In this document: piece after piece, positions 10,638 through 20,900 of the stretch | Position numbering within the stretch: the first letter of the stretch is position 1 | Layout: each line of letters starts with the position of its first letter | DNA from: DTLC01 sp964555645 | GTDB taxonomy: Bacteria; Verrucomicrobiota; Verrucomicrobiia; Limisphaerales; DTLC01 | Direction: 5' to 3' | NCBI GenBank assembly: GCA_964555645.1 | Contig: CAZKTA010000011.1 | Location: forward strand, 1 to 64,000 | DNA: 64,000 nt | The notes under the pieces: generated by a model | Database searches by the model: none | Told to the model about the DNA's origin: nothing | The model's input: the letters and a program-made list of their open reading frames with translations, nothing else | Position numbers and translations under genes: made by a program

Positions 10638-10805
10638 AGTAAATTACGGGTTAAATTGCACAAAAATTGTGAACCTGACAATCCCAAACAAGGCAGGTGT
10701 AATGGTACGGATCGAACGATGCACCATTTGCATTGCTAAAGCGACTAGGAGAAATCGCTTCCGAAAAGCAGGCTGATCTTGTTCGGACCCGAGCATCGGT
10801 TGCTT

Positions 10806-11939
10806 TTAGTCTGCTGTCGCATCAGCATGCAACTTTTCGAAGCCGGTCTTGCGTTTGGCACGTTCCCAAAGCCTGTCGAGGCGGTCTATGCGTTCTTGTG
10901 TGTCTGGGTGCGTGCTGAAGATTTTAGGTGGCTTTGGAGCCAAACCACCACCAAAAATTCGGGTGAGTCTTGCGTTAATTTTTGCTTCTTCGACCTGCAA
11001 TCTGCGGAGGAAATTCGCTAAACCACGCGGGTCAATATTTGCAGTTTCTAGCAACCGCCAACCAACTTCATCAGCCTCGGCTTCGAGCCTGCGCGAGTAT
11101 TGCAGCGTCACGAGCAGCTCGGACCCTGCTAATACACCAGCGATGAATCCGCGCCTGTCACGAATAAAAAGCCGGAGCATATAGTAAGGGCCCTTAGTTG
11201 AAACAATCGTGCGCAGACTGTGCCGGCGCGTGACATGCGCCATTTCATGCGCGAGCACACCGGCAAGTTCTTCCGGCGTTTTGGCCATGTCGAATAATCC
11301 CTTGCAGATTACTATTCGTCCCCCTGGTAATGCCAATGCATTCGGTATTGGCAGATCAGTAAACTCGACCCGGAAGTCGTAGTTATGTTCTGGCAACGCA
11401 GCCACAAGCCGATCAAGCACGGGCCGCACCTTGGCTTCGAGAGCAGGATCGTTGTAGAGCGTGATTTTTTCCTTAAGCTCGGCGTAGGCGGTTTCCCCCA
11501 GGTCTTTTTCCAGTGCAACGGGCACCTGCATGACAAGGAAACTGACCACAAGCGAACTCAGTAGCCATCCTGCAACTGCAATCACGCAAAACGCTGCCCC
11601 GCACACGCCGGCAAGCTTTAGCATGCGTTTGCTTTCTCTGCGCTGGCGAATTTCCCGAACCCGACTTCGCAGGCTGTTCCTGCGCAAAATGAAATAATCC
11701 TTGAGAATCCGGTCGTCGGTGGTCGTAACTAGACAGCAAGGTTCAGAGGCTACCGAAAAGGCGATTTTCCCGTGTTCGCCTTCTTCAATGAGCAAAACGT
11801 CGAGCGGAAGCGTCACCGAACCGTTATTGGACTTGAACTTCAAGTGGTACAACCCGACACATATTTTGCCCGGGACAGGTTCCGTGCCCAGGCTCGGATG
11901 CATTGCACAGCCGTCGTATTGGCATTCTTCCGGGTGCAC
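10806..11939 (-). CDS. M48 family membrane metalloprotease
   Basis: 377 residues from a GTG at 11939; an ATG at 11903 is the alternative. About 120 N-terminal residues form a Cys-containing domain unlike HtpX. One or two membrane segments follow around residues 112-140 (VCGAAFCVIAVAGWLLSSLV). The M48 catalytic domain has zinc motif HEMAH in GVLAHEMAHVTRRHSL and the third zinc ligand in EAEADEVG, plus STHPDTQERI near the end. Members cleave misfolded or lipoprotein-related substrates at the membrane. No partner gene suggests a specific target. Confidence 0.88.
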   Translation of the reverse strand: MHPEECQYDGCAMHPSLGTEPVPGKICVGLYHLKFKSNNGSVTLPLDVLLIEEGEHGKIAFSVASEPCCLVTTTDDRILKDYFILRRNSLRSRVREIRQRRESKRMLKLAGVCGAAFCVIAVAGWLLSSLVVSFLVMQVPVALEKDLGETAYAELKEKITLYNDPALEAKVRPVLDRLVAALPEHNYDFRVEFTDLPIPNALALPGGRIVICKGLFDMAKTPEELAGVLAHEMAHVTRRHSLRTIVSTKGPYYMLRLFIRDRRGFIAGVLAGSELLVTLQYSRRLEAEADEVGWRLLETANIDPRGLANFLRRLQVEEAKINARLTRIFGGGLAPKPPKIFSTHPDTQERIDRLDRLWERAKRKTGFEKLHADATAD

Positions 11940-12226
11940 ACTGTTTATTCATTACCTGTAGCTGCGCTGTAAGTCAAAAGTCAAAACCCCAAGCCTACCT
12001 CTTACAACTGTGGCACAAAAGGCCGCGGGTGTAGCAACTGGCCGCCGAAGAAAGCGGCAGTCGTCAATGTGCGGGTCTTGCAGTTAGTCAAAGTCCAACA
12101 ACACAAAACAACGTGAATTGGACCCGACTGATTTGCATGTTGGCCCTGAAACGTTTGCAAAAACAAACGCTTCTTTACCAAGCCGAGAATTTACGTGAAG
12201 GCCGCCTTTTTACCGGCTCAAAATGC

Positions 12227-12973
12227 TTACAAGTTAAGGACAAATTCCAGGAACCACGGTTCCGGCGCAACAGTGTATGAATGGTGTTTGCCCTGCCAGT
12301 CGAACTCAAGCTGCCACGCATGCAACGCGTGCCACGGCAGGCGCAACCGTGCCTGCTGTTCGGTCGTCAACTGGCCCGACACAAATGCCAGATACGCGCC
12401 GTCCACGCTCCCGTAGAGTTTGTCGCCCACGATGGGGTGTCCGATATGCGCAAGATGAATTCGGATTTGGTGTTTGCGACCTGTCTGTGGGTGAACTCGC
12501 AACAGCGTAAATTTGTCGCCTTTGTTAAAGAACCGTTCCAGCACGTAACATTCAGTCACAGCAGCGGCGCCGTCTGGCCGAACGCAATCTTTTATTGCCA
12601 CATCGCTTCCATTGGCAGGGCCGATTGGCCCGTCTATATGGACATGGTCACGGCTCACCCAACCTTCGACAATTGCCAAATAGGTGCGTTTGATTGCGCG
12701 GGCCATGATCAATTTGCCCAACTCGGACACCGTTTGTTTGTTTTTGGTGGCAAGTACAAGGCCGCTAGTTTCTCTGTCCAAGCGATTGACCAAGTACGGC
12801 CCACCGCCGTTGGCAAGATAACCCCTTAATTGACCTATCAAGCTTGACGAGTCACCGTTTTTCGTCGGGTGACACGGCAGGCCAGCCGGCTTGTGAACCA
12901 CCAACAGATTTGCGTCTTCAAAAACAACCCTGAACGATTTGCCGTTGCCGTTATGCACTTTCATAAAATTCAT
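12227..12973 (-). CDS. RluA-family pseudouridine synthase
   Basis: 248 residues without an N-terminal S4 domain, so of the compact RluA/TruC/RluC-like type. The catalytic motif is VNRLDRETSGLVLATKN (Asp in RLDRETSG), followed by the family segments YLAIVEGW, LRVHPQTGRKHQIRIHLAHIGHPIVGDKLYG and LHAWQLEFDW. It isomerises uridine to pseudouridine in rRNA or tRNA; the exact site cannot be read from the sequence. ATGs at 12973 and 12964 are both possible starts. Confidence 0.92.
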   Translation of the reverse strand: MNFMKVHNGNGKSFRVVFEDANLLVVHKPAGLPCHPTKNGDSSSLIGQLRGYLANGGGPYLVNRLDRETSGLVLATKNKQTVSELGKLIMARAIKRTYLAIVEGWVSRDHVHIDGPIGPANGSDVAIKDCVRPDGAAAVTECYVLERFFNKGDKFTLLRVHPQTGRKHQIRIHLAHIGHPIVGDKLYGSVDGAYLAFVSGQLTTEQQARLRLPWHALHAWQLEFDWQGKHHSYTVAPEPWFLEFVLNL

Positions 12974-13269
12974 CTCAAACCGGTCCAGCGCTCTTGCTTG
13001 GACTGGGTCTGACTGTTTATTCTGTTCCGTAAAGAAAACCTCCAGTCGTTGCCCAAATCCAGCAATTTTTCTGTGTCGGAACTTTCCCGCCGGTGGAACC
13101 GAAACAGTAGCCGTGTCAAACCAATTGGCAAAGCGCCCACTGTGTATCTGTTTGACAGCATTCCGCTCCTCGCAACAACACAGTTTAGTCGCGACCTGTT
13201 TGGTCTAAACCACGTGACCATCTATTTCGCTCGGCTTTGGTTTCAACTTTCAATCTGACTGCACGTCTA

Positions 13270-14994
13270 TTACACTGCTCGCGGTGCAATCGTCGCCCAT
13301 TTATATCGTATCACTGCACGCACCGACGGACACAGCGGTGGCAGCTTGTCTGGATTATAAAAATTCACGTCAAAACTCCAGTTTCGCCTGGGTGGATTGT
13401 ACACCGAGCCTGTGCCCTGCCAGCGGTTTGTGGCAATTTGGCTCGGAAACATTACCACCATCGAGCCGTTGTAAGTGTTAGTTCTACCGGTCCAGTCTTC
13501 CAGGAACCGCGGGAAGTTTTCCAGTCCACCACTGTAATTGTTCCCCACCGTCTCGACTATACCGGCCATGAACGCTGCATTGACGGTTGTATCTGTGGCT
13601 TTCCTGGAAGCGATACCCTCGGAACTGTTTGTGTCTTTCCAGTTCTCCGAAAGTATGGTAATTGCGTCTGCTATCAATGCAGCGGGTCTTGTGTTGGCTG
13701 TGTTTGTCGAGCCAAGCGACGAGCCGGATGCATTGTAATGGCCCCATACGTAAAGCGGATTTGGTGTAGCTACGGTTAATCCAGATGGCGGCAGAACCGC
13801 GCCGTTGACAAGCCGCACAGCGGGCATTCGTGTTGAAGTACGCGCACGCAGGTCGGCCACGTAAATTGAGTTTATCTCACGGTTTTGCGTGTTGCGAATC
13901 GCCTGCCGAATCGGGTTTGAGGAGTTGGTCGCCCATTCGGCAAATTTGCCGATATCGATCTCCGTAACTACGACGGTTTTGTTTTCGCGTAGGTCTGTGA
14001 ACGTTTTGTTTGTGCTGATCCAATTGCTGGCAACGTTCCAATTGACGACTGGACCTACCCCTTGAGAAATCCCACCACCGCGAACCGATACATCGGTTTC
14101 GGCAACCAGTATTACCACGTCGCAGTTATTGTAAAACCGCTGCGAGTACATTGGATCATTCGGGCTTTCCGTTATTGGTGGAATTTCAACGATCTGCCGC
14201 ACTGCCGCAGGCGAGTTGTTTGTGCCAATGGGAAGGTTCAACGTTGAAACGCCGATCTCTCTACCGCCATTATAAACGACGTTTCCGATGTTAGTGTATG
14301 GATACTTCCGTTGCCTGAAAATTTCTCCGACAGCCGTAACCCAATCCCAAAAAGTAAGCGTGATGCTACTCTCGGGCGCCGTGTAAATGTTTCTGTTGGA
14401 GTGCACCCTGCCGCGGATATTCATCGTTGCGCCGGGACAAATTTCCAGGTCAAGGTTGTAAAACACCGCAAACTGGAACACAGGCACAAAGGCAAGCTGA
14501 ACATCCTGATACACGGCGGCTTCTGCGTTTTCGGCCAAGTCAGTTGCATTTGCTCGAATGCGAAATGTTGCCGCATACCCTTTCAGGCCTCTGTACTGCG
14601 ACAAAAGCGGCGTGTTAGCTGCCCACGGCTGAATGATTTCAACTGAGATTTCATCATCCAGGCCGCGCCCATTATTAAACTTGTACCAGCCCCATCTTGG
14701 ATGCTCGTTCGGGACTGGTATGTGCCGCTTGTAAAGCGATATGTTTTTGCCAACTGTTGGGGCGCCTTCTTTGGCAAAGTCGGTGGCCATTTTTGATAGC
14801 GCCTTTTCCGTTGCTGCTTCAGCAGCCAGCACTGCATTCTGGTAGGCAATATTGCGGTCAATCAAATTCGCATTGGTATTGGTCCAGCCCAGTACACCCC
14901 CAACAATTGCTATTGCAACACCTCCAAGACCCATGACAATCAACAATGCCATGGCCTTTTTTGACCTGTGCCAGCGCAGTATTGTCAGTTTCAT
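13270..14994 (-). CDS. PilX-like type IV pilus-associated protein
   Basis: 574 residues. The N-terminus (KKAMALLIVMGLGGVAIAIV) resembles PilX-like minor pilins: basic leader, Ala at the expected cleavage position, then a hydrophobic helix, without the Glu5 of true pilins. The long Asn/Thr-rich extracellular part contains MNIRGRVHSNRNIY and AALIADAITILSENW, features of verrucomicrobial proteins of this class. It is the third gene of a minus-strand operon, 12 nt after a prepilin gene. Role inferred: minor pilin or tip-associated component. It ends without a clear terminator. Confidence 0.75.
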   Translation of the reverse strand: MKLTILRWHRSKKAMALLIVMGLGGVAIAIVGGVLGWTNTNANLIDRNIAYQNAVLAAEAATEKALSKMATDFAKEGAPTVGKNISLYKRHIPVPNEHPRWGWYKFNNGRGLDDEISVEIIQPWAANTPLLSQYRGLKGYAATFRIRANATDLAENAEAAVYQDVQLAFVPVFQFAVFYNLDLEICPGATMNIRGRVHSNRNIYTAPESSITLTFWDWVTAVGEIFRQRKYPYTNIGNVVYNGGREIGVSTLNLPIGTNNSPAAVRQIVEIPPITESPNDPMYSQRFYNNCDVVILVAETDVSVRGGGISQGVGPVVNWNVASNWISTNKTFTDLRENKTVVVTEIDIGKFAEWATNSSNPIRQAIRNTQNREINSIYVADLRARTSTRMPAVRLVNGAVLPPSGLTVATPNPLYVWGHYNASGSSLGSTNTANTRPAALIADAITILSENWKDTNSSEGIASRKATDTTVNAAFMAGIVETVGNNYSGGLENFPRFLEDWTGRTNTYNGSMVVMFPSQIATNRWQGTGSVYNPPRRNWSFDVNFYNPDKLPPLCPSVRAVIRYKWATIAPRAV

Positions 14995-15006
14995 TGTGGC
15001 CCTCCT

Positions 15007-15621
15007 CTATTCGATTGTCCGCCGGGCAACTTTGGTGCGCACCTGGTAAAAATCAAACAAACCGCCTCTACCTATTGCCGCACTCGGGAACACAAGCTTG
15101 TTGTACCGCAACGTTACACCAACCACACGTTTGTCGTTTGAGTTCGTCAGCACCTGGCCATTAAAACTCTCGACAGTAAAAACGTGCTGGTTTGTGATCC
15201 CCTCGACGAGTATCCGTGGCTTCGGGTCACTGCTTGTAACACGTTTAACCGCCAAATCGCTAGAATCCCAATAATACCTGACCCATACATTTGTATTTGT
15301 CTTGTTTGGATAAATCATAACTGCATTGCCGCGCAGCGCTTGGTTTGTGCCAGGTTCAACAAATGTTGTGGCGGAGCCTTGACCCACCTTAACATCGCCG
15401 CTGTGCCGAATGTCGGTCATGAGATCCGAGATTACATCTCTGGCCTGGTCACTTGCGCCCAATTTGACCGCTGTAATATGGTTCATCCTGATCGAAAAAA
15501 TGTGAAGTGCCAGAAACCCGGCCAGGCATAGACTGAATATGGCCATGGTGACCATCACCTCAGGCAGAGTCATTGCGATCTGCCGCACACAAACATTCGT
15601 ACCTGTGACATGCATTTTCAT
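15007..15621 (-). CDS. Minor prepilin (PilW/PilV-like)
   Basis: 204 residues. Class III signal RQIA|MTLPEVMVTMAIFSL has Glu5 and a hydrophobic helix; position -1 is Ala rather than the usual Gly. The globular part has about 160 residues. Its ATG at 15621 overlaps the TGA of the upstream prepilin (ATGA), indicating translational coupling. It would be processed by the PilD peptidase and placed in a type IV pilus or type II secretion pseudopilus; which one cannot be decided as no assembly ATPase is in the window. Confidence 0.82.
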   Translation of the reverse strand: MKMHVTGTNVCVRQIAMTLPEVMVTMAIFSLCLAGFLALHIFSIRMNHITAVKLGASDQARDVISDLMTDIRHSGDVKVGQGSATTFVEPGTNQALRGNAVMIYPNKTNTNVWVRYYWDSSDLAVKRVTSSDPKPRILVEGITNQHVFTVESFNGQVLTNSNDKRVVGVTLRYNKLVFPSAAIGRGGLFDFYQVRTKVARRTIE

Positions 15622-16106
15622 TGGTCAGGTGAGCGATATGTTATGGCCGAATTCGTGTAAAGCCGACCTTTGAACGACCACACCACGTTTGCTGTGATCA
15701 TTTTTAGGGGCGGGTTCGATGACAGTGTCGTTATCTCAACCCGACTTGTTGCGTACAAAAAGTTCGTGCCAATAAACGGTACGTCCAGCAGCTCGACTGC
15801 GTCTGGGTAATTGCTTTGGACGACCTGATCCACGGGCTGGGCCGATTGCGTGTCCCATTTGGCCGCGCGTGTCTGCTCGATTCGTTGCCATGCCAACGAC
15901 TGCGCTGCAAAGGAAAGCGCCGACCACTCAGCCCTGTTCGCACTTTGGATATACGAAAGAATTACACCACCAAACATCATCGTCCCAACTGCAATTGACA
16001 CCACAACTTCGGTCAGCGACATCGCCAGACACGAGGCACTTTTCTGGCCACCTCCAAACATCCCGTAACACACACCTGATCCTGGAATGCGTTTTTTGAG
16101 TCGCAT
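15618..16106 (-). CDS. Minor prepilin, first gene of the pilin operon
   Basis: 162 residues from ATG at 16106. A long 29-residue leader precedes LA|MSLTEVVVSIAVGTMMF, a type IV prepilin helix with Glu5 and Ala at -1. The remainder is a short globular domain. An AAGGAGGAA motif sits near 16130-16140, about 30 nt upstream, too far for normal initiation; no in-frame upstream start exists because TAA intervenes. A sigma-54-like element lies at 16158-16174. It overlaps the next prepilin by 4 nt. Confidence 0.78.
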   Translation of the reverse strand: MRLKKRIPGSGVCYGMFGGGQKSASCLAMSLTEVVVSIAVGTMMFGGVILSYIQSANRAEWSALSFAAQSLAWQRIEQTRAAKWDTQSAQPVDQVVQSNYPDAVELLDVPFIGTNFLYATSRVEITTLSSNPPLKMITANVVWSFKGRLYTNSAITYRSPDQ

Positions 16107-16157
16107 GGTCTACGATTACGTTTGGTTCAAGTTTCCTCCTTTTCTCCTCGCGGAAAA

Positions 16158-16174
16158 AGCTAGCCCTTTGCCAA
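16158..16174 (-). promoter_or_regulatory. Candidate sigma-54 promoter of the minor-pilin operon
   Basis: Minus-strand TTGGCAAAGGGCTAGCT keeps the invariant GG-N10-GC of -24/-12 promoters, with TTGGCA at -24 and TAGC instead of TTGC at -12. It lies about 52 nt upstream of the first prepilin start. It is weaker than the element at 53325 but has the same placement before a pilin gene. Confidence 0.45.
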
Positions 16175-17883
16175 CAGCTATGTCAACGCGCTCAAAGCAG
16201 AAAACCCATTGGATTTATTACTGACTCGCTTGTCGGGTCTTCACCCTAAACAGCAAGGGGACTAAAGCAACGGGCGTGCTGTGGCAAACGCTTTTTCACC
16301 GGCAAAAAACGGCCTTTTTCGTTTCCGGTGTGTTGGGCAAAATACGGATACGCACCCTACATAACGGGTATCCCCCCTGAATGTATAGAATTTGGGCTTC
16401 TGTCCTGTATTGATGGTACACACGGCGCGTCCGTAGAACTGATTAAACGTGACTTTGACCACCCAAGGTAACACCCCCGTAACCCGAAAAGAAGCAGTAA
16501 TCAAAGAAATTGCAGCCCGCATCCAAAGGGCGCTTTAGGACATTAATTATTCCGCCTATTTCAAAACGCACCGGCAGTTATTCCAGAGTACATGAACACG
16601 AATGATTGCAGTGGTGAGGCGTTTGCGTCTCTTTTTTACACACGACAGGCGCGCGCCATTCCCGCAGGTGTAAGTGAGAGAACACAAATAGAATGCGTGC
16701 TTACGCCACGACCACTGCCATCGGTGCCGAGCGCGGTCTTAGGCCTTTAAGGGCTTAAAACAACTTTGTTCTCCGCTGTGATGAAGAGACGCAGCCGGAT
16801 TCTAATCCTAAACAATCCGGCCCTTTTTGTTTTCTCGAAACTGAGGTGGTCCCCCACTGAGTCGCCGATGTTTTCGAGCAAAGAAGTTGCTAATTTGACC
16901 AGCGGATACTGTACTTTGGGTACCGCAAGACACGGGCATTACTCCGATTCACGAAGCAAACCTGCCAGCCAAACGTAAGTGGAATTGTCCACCTGGATTC
17001 GGACAATTGGTGCTCATATTCTGGCCTAAAGCGAAATCAAAAACCCGTTTGCGCCTCCCGAGCTCTTAGCCCGATAGCGCCAGCTGTTGAGCTATAAAGT
17101 GGTCATCTGACAGAGCACCTGGACTTTTTCCGCGCCGTTACGGTTAATTCCAAGTCTTACAAGCGCTCGCACCCGTATTCAAGTTACCGTTTGGAATTGC
17201 ATCATTGCCGAAAGGCATGGTGCAAACTGCGTGTGCACCTGTTGCATGCGCAGCGGACAGAGATGTTCACTGTCTTGCAAAGGACTGCTTACCCCGCTGA
17301 ACCCGAAAGACCGGATTTAGGCGGCACACTCGGCCCACTGCTGCGGGAGTGTGGCTAGCGACGCTTGCCTGTGCGTGCCCGCACGCAGACAAGCCTTGCG
17401 TCCAACACATTTCGGCGCGACATGTTGGTCGATTCGAGGACAAGTTTGCGTTGAGTGTGCGCTACGCGAGGGTGTGCAAAAACCACACGCGGTGCGCGCC
17501 GCCCATTCTAACCAAGTAATCCGGGCAAAGTGGTGCAGGTTTAAGGTGAAAATGCCATAAACCCGGTCCTGCTATAGAATAACACGCTTTAGGTTCTGGT
17601 ACCGACTACGTTTCAAACCATTTAGGAGGTAAGTTTATCTCTGCTTAATCCTTGGTCACTTGAATGTTAGCGCTCTGTTGTGGCACCAAAAGTCTTCGGA
17701 GGCTTGGACATAGCCTCGCCCTGTATTTCAGCCGTCGGCAGGCTGACGGAAAGAAGCTTGGCCCGAAAAAGCAAACCACAAAAATCATGGTTTTTTGACG
17801 TTTTTAACTCTAAATCAAGCTTTCCAACAGCATCTTTGGTGTTTGCTTAGGAACCGGGCGTTTTTAGTAATACGCAAATATAG

Positions 17884-17912
17884 TTGACAACCTGCAAGCC
17901 GGTTGTTCTAAT
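17884..17912 (+). promoter_or_regulatory. Sigma-70-type promoter of the 17992 surface-protein gene
   Basis: TTGACA (17884-17889), a 17-nt spacer, and TCTAAT (17907-17912, 5 of 6 to TATAAT). Transcription would start near 17919, leaving a leader of about 70 nt before ATG 17992. Upstream sequence is A/T-rich. Confidence 0.65.
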
Positions 17913-17991
17913 TAAGGTAACTTTTGCATGGGCGCGTGCCCAAAGCGAAATAGTTTATTGATTGAATCTCTAAACCTCGACTAGGTAAGCC

Positions 17992-20900
17992 ATGACAGCC
18001 AACCTCAATCAGTTTTCAAAAATAGTCCTATGTGTTGCGGTAGCGCATGTGATTTGCGCTTTTGCACAGGAACCAATTACTGCAACGTGGATCGGGCCGG
18101 CCAGCGGCGGCGAATGGAATACACCCGCTTTTTGGGACACAGGCGTACCACCACTTGACCCGACAACAAACGCATTCATCGGGTTTAACACTAACGTCAA
18201 CTACAACACCCAAATGACCCCCGAACGGTTTGGGCAGTTGATACTGCATGGTGTGCTGAACGTGAACGCACCCGGGTTCAACTGCAGCTCGAATCTAATG
18301 ATCAGGGCTGGTGGTGGTAACAGGATGTTCATCAACTCGGGCGGTGTGGTTGATACCAGCGGCAACTTCATTTTTACCTCAAACGCATCCGTTACAATAA
18401 GCGCCGGCGGGACACTAAATGTAGCTGGGGAGCTGATGGTAGGTAGCGGAGTAACCGCGCCCGGTTATACCAGTGGCGGTACTGCAGGCGCCAGTGGTTG
18501 GATGACTAACAATGGGGGAACAATTAGAGCAACAAGCACTGCAATAAACCGCGCAAACAGCAGTGCTACTTCACTTCTTTTGATTAACGGCGGCACGAAT
18601 GACCTTGGTGCAGTTACCATCCGTCGCGCGGGACCGGCTGGCGTGTCTGCTCTCGGCGCCGAGGGACTAGTCATCAGCAATGGGTTAGTGCGAATGACAA
18701 GTCTGGACGTGGGCGGGCCGAATGGCAACTCGTGGCTTACGATGTATTTGGGCAACGGCATCGTTACAAACACTGGTCCGTTCAACGTGCGGCAGATCAC
18801 GACTGGCCGCGGGTCACGTTTTATCCAAACCGGCGGACTGTTTGTTGGCACAGACGCAAATGGCGTAAACCTTAGGGGCAACCCGACCAACAACCCAATC
18901 GTGATCTACTCGGTTCTCGGCGGGACGAATCTCGTTGAAGGATTTGTGCTCGGCGCCAGCGGTGACACTCTAGGCACGGTAAACTTAACCAATGCAGCCA
19001 AGCTCTATGTTGGCAGTGGTGGGTTTTCGCAAAATCCGAATGCTACGCTTTCGGCAATTAATATTGCCTTAAACAGCGGCGGCGTGTTCGGCGCGCAGGC
19101 CGACTGGACAAGCACTGTGCCGATGATTTTGGCTGGGGGCGTATTCGACTGTGCAAATCTCGACGGTACACCGTACAATATCACACTTTCGGGTGCCTTG
19201 AGCGGGGCCGGGGCGCTGAGGAAGTTTGGCGCCGGCACGCTGACCCTGGAGGCGGCGAACACTTACACCGGCGACACAATCATTCATGCAGGCACGCTGG
19301 CGCTGGGGCCGAACGGTTCAATCGCCACCAGCCCGCAGATCATCGTCGGGCCGGGCGCAACGCTAGACGTGTCGGCCGTCAGCGGCGGGTTTGTCCACAG
19401 CGCAAGCCGGGTCTTGGGCGGATTCGGCACCGTTGTTGGAAACGTGACCATGGCCTCAGGCTCAATTCTTAACCCAGGTAGTAACGTTATTGCCGGCACG
19501 CTGACCATCACAGGATCGCTGACCCAAAACGGCGGTGCGATCAATCATTTTGACCTTTCGACTGATCCACTCGGTGCAGCCAACGATCTTGTGGTCATTG
19601 GAGGCGACCTGAATGCCAGTGATACAAACATCATCGAGGTCATTGGAGGCGGACCAGGAGGGAGTGTACACAAGCTGTTCAGATACGGCGGCAGTTTCAA
19701 TGGCTCACTCAACAACTTCAAAGTGGTGGGTGTCGAAGGCGTCCTTAGCAATAACCCGGCGTTAAAGGAGATTTACCTTGTAATCGGGAAAGCCATCCGG
19801 GGGCCAACAAATGTAACTTGGATCGGCAGCATGCTGGCCAATAATTGGGACACGTTGGTTTCGTCTAACTGGCTTAACGCAGGTGTGCGAGATGTGTTTG
19901 TGCCGGGTGACAATGCACGGTTTGATGATACGGGTGCAGCAAACCCGATTGTGAATGTTGTTGGCAGCGTAACTCCAAGCTGGGTCACAGTTGATTCAAC
20001 TGCAAATTACGCGTTTGTTGGCCAGGGCACAATCAGCGGGCCCGGCGGGCTGACCAAGCTCAATACCGGCACACTTACGATCCGAACGACGAACCTTTAC
20101 ACTGGCCCAACGCTTATCATGGGGGGGACGGTTGATGTGGACTATGTCGCTGCAGGTGGTAACCAGAGTGGGTTGGGTGCTGGCGGTGTTGATCCCGCTA
20201 ACCTCGTAATTAGCAATGCAACACTCAGGTACTCTGGCGCAGCGGCAAGCACTGATCGTGGCATGACGCTCGCGGGCAATGCTGTGATCGAGATTGCAAA
20301 TGACATAGCATTTACCTCCTCCGGTCAACTGACCGGGTCCGGCGCGTTGGTCAAAGCTGGGGCCGGCACTTTGGACCTTCAAGGCAATAATTCGTACACA
20401 GGCGGCACTGTCCTCAACGCTGGGACCGTAAGAGTGGACGGCATCCAAACAATAGGCCCGGGCCAAATCAGGTTCGAGGGTGGGACCCTGTCACTCGCAA
20501 GCACACCGTCGCAACGACTTTATCCGAACGCAATCAACGTCGTTTCGACTGGCACGATAATCTTTAACGGTGCGAATGCTTTTAATGTGTTGAGCGGCAC
20601 CTGGAGTGGGTCTGGTACAATAACCATAAGCGTGGTAAACAGCGCATGCTACTGCACGCTAAATGGGGATATATCAACATTTAGTGGGACCTTCCGGCTG
20701 ACCGATGATAGTGCGGGGTACTTCAGGTTCAACAGTGGCGGTAGCGACCCGTGCAGAGGCAGTTCATTTGCGATGTTTGACCTGGGCAACAGCAGCGCAA
20801 TCTTAGCAAACCGCAATGGGAGCACTTATGGCACCACGAATTATTATCTCGGCGCACTTGCAGGTGGACCAAACACACGTGTCCGCGGCGCACTCAACAC

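Larger units (their letters stand above)
16107..17991. other. 1.9-kb gene-poor region between the pilin operon and a giant surface protein
   Basis: The two flanking genes diverge from here. At the left end is the sigma-54-like element (16158-16174), at the right end a sigma-70-like promoter (17884-17912). The 1.7 kb between them has only short frames without a domain, signal peptide or ribosome-binding site, and no tRNA-like fold. A 17-kb-scale comparison would be needed to see whether an uncatalogued RNA or a decayed gene lies here. Confidence 0.45.

Noticed and set aside
16449..16538. A 29-codon plus-strand frame from GTG with helix-like TRKEAVIKEIAARIQRAL
   Set aside because: Looks coding in composition, but it is very short, has an in-frame stop just upstream and no ribosome-binding site or recognised family.
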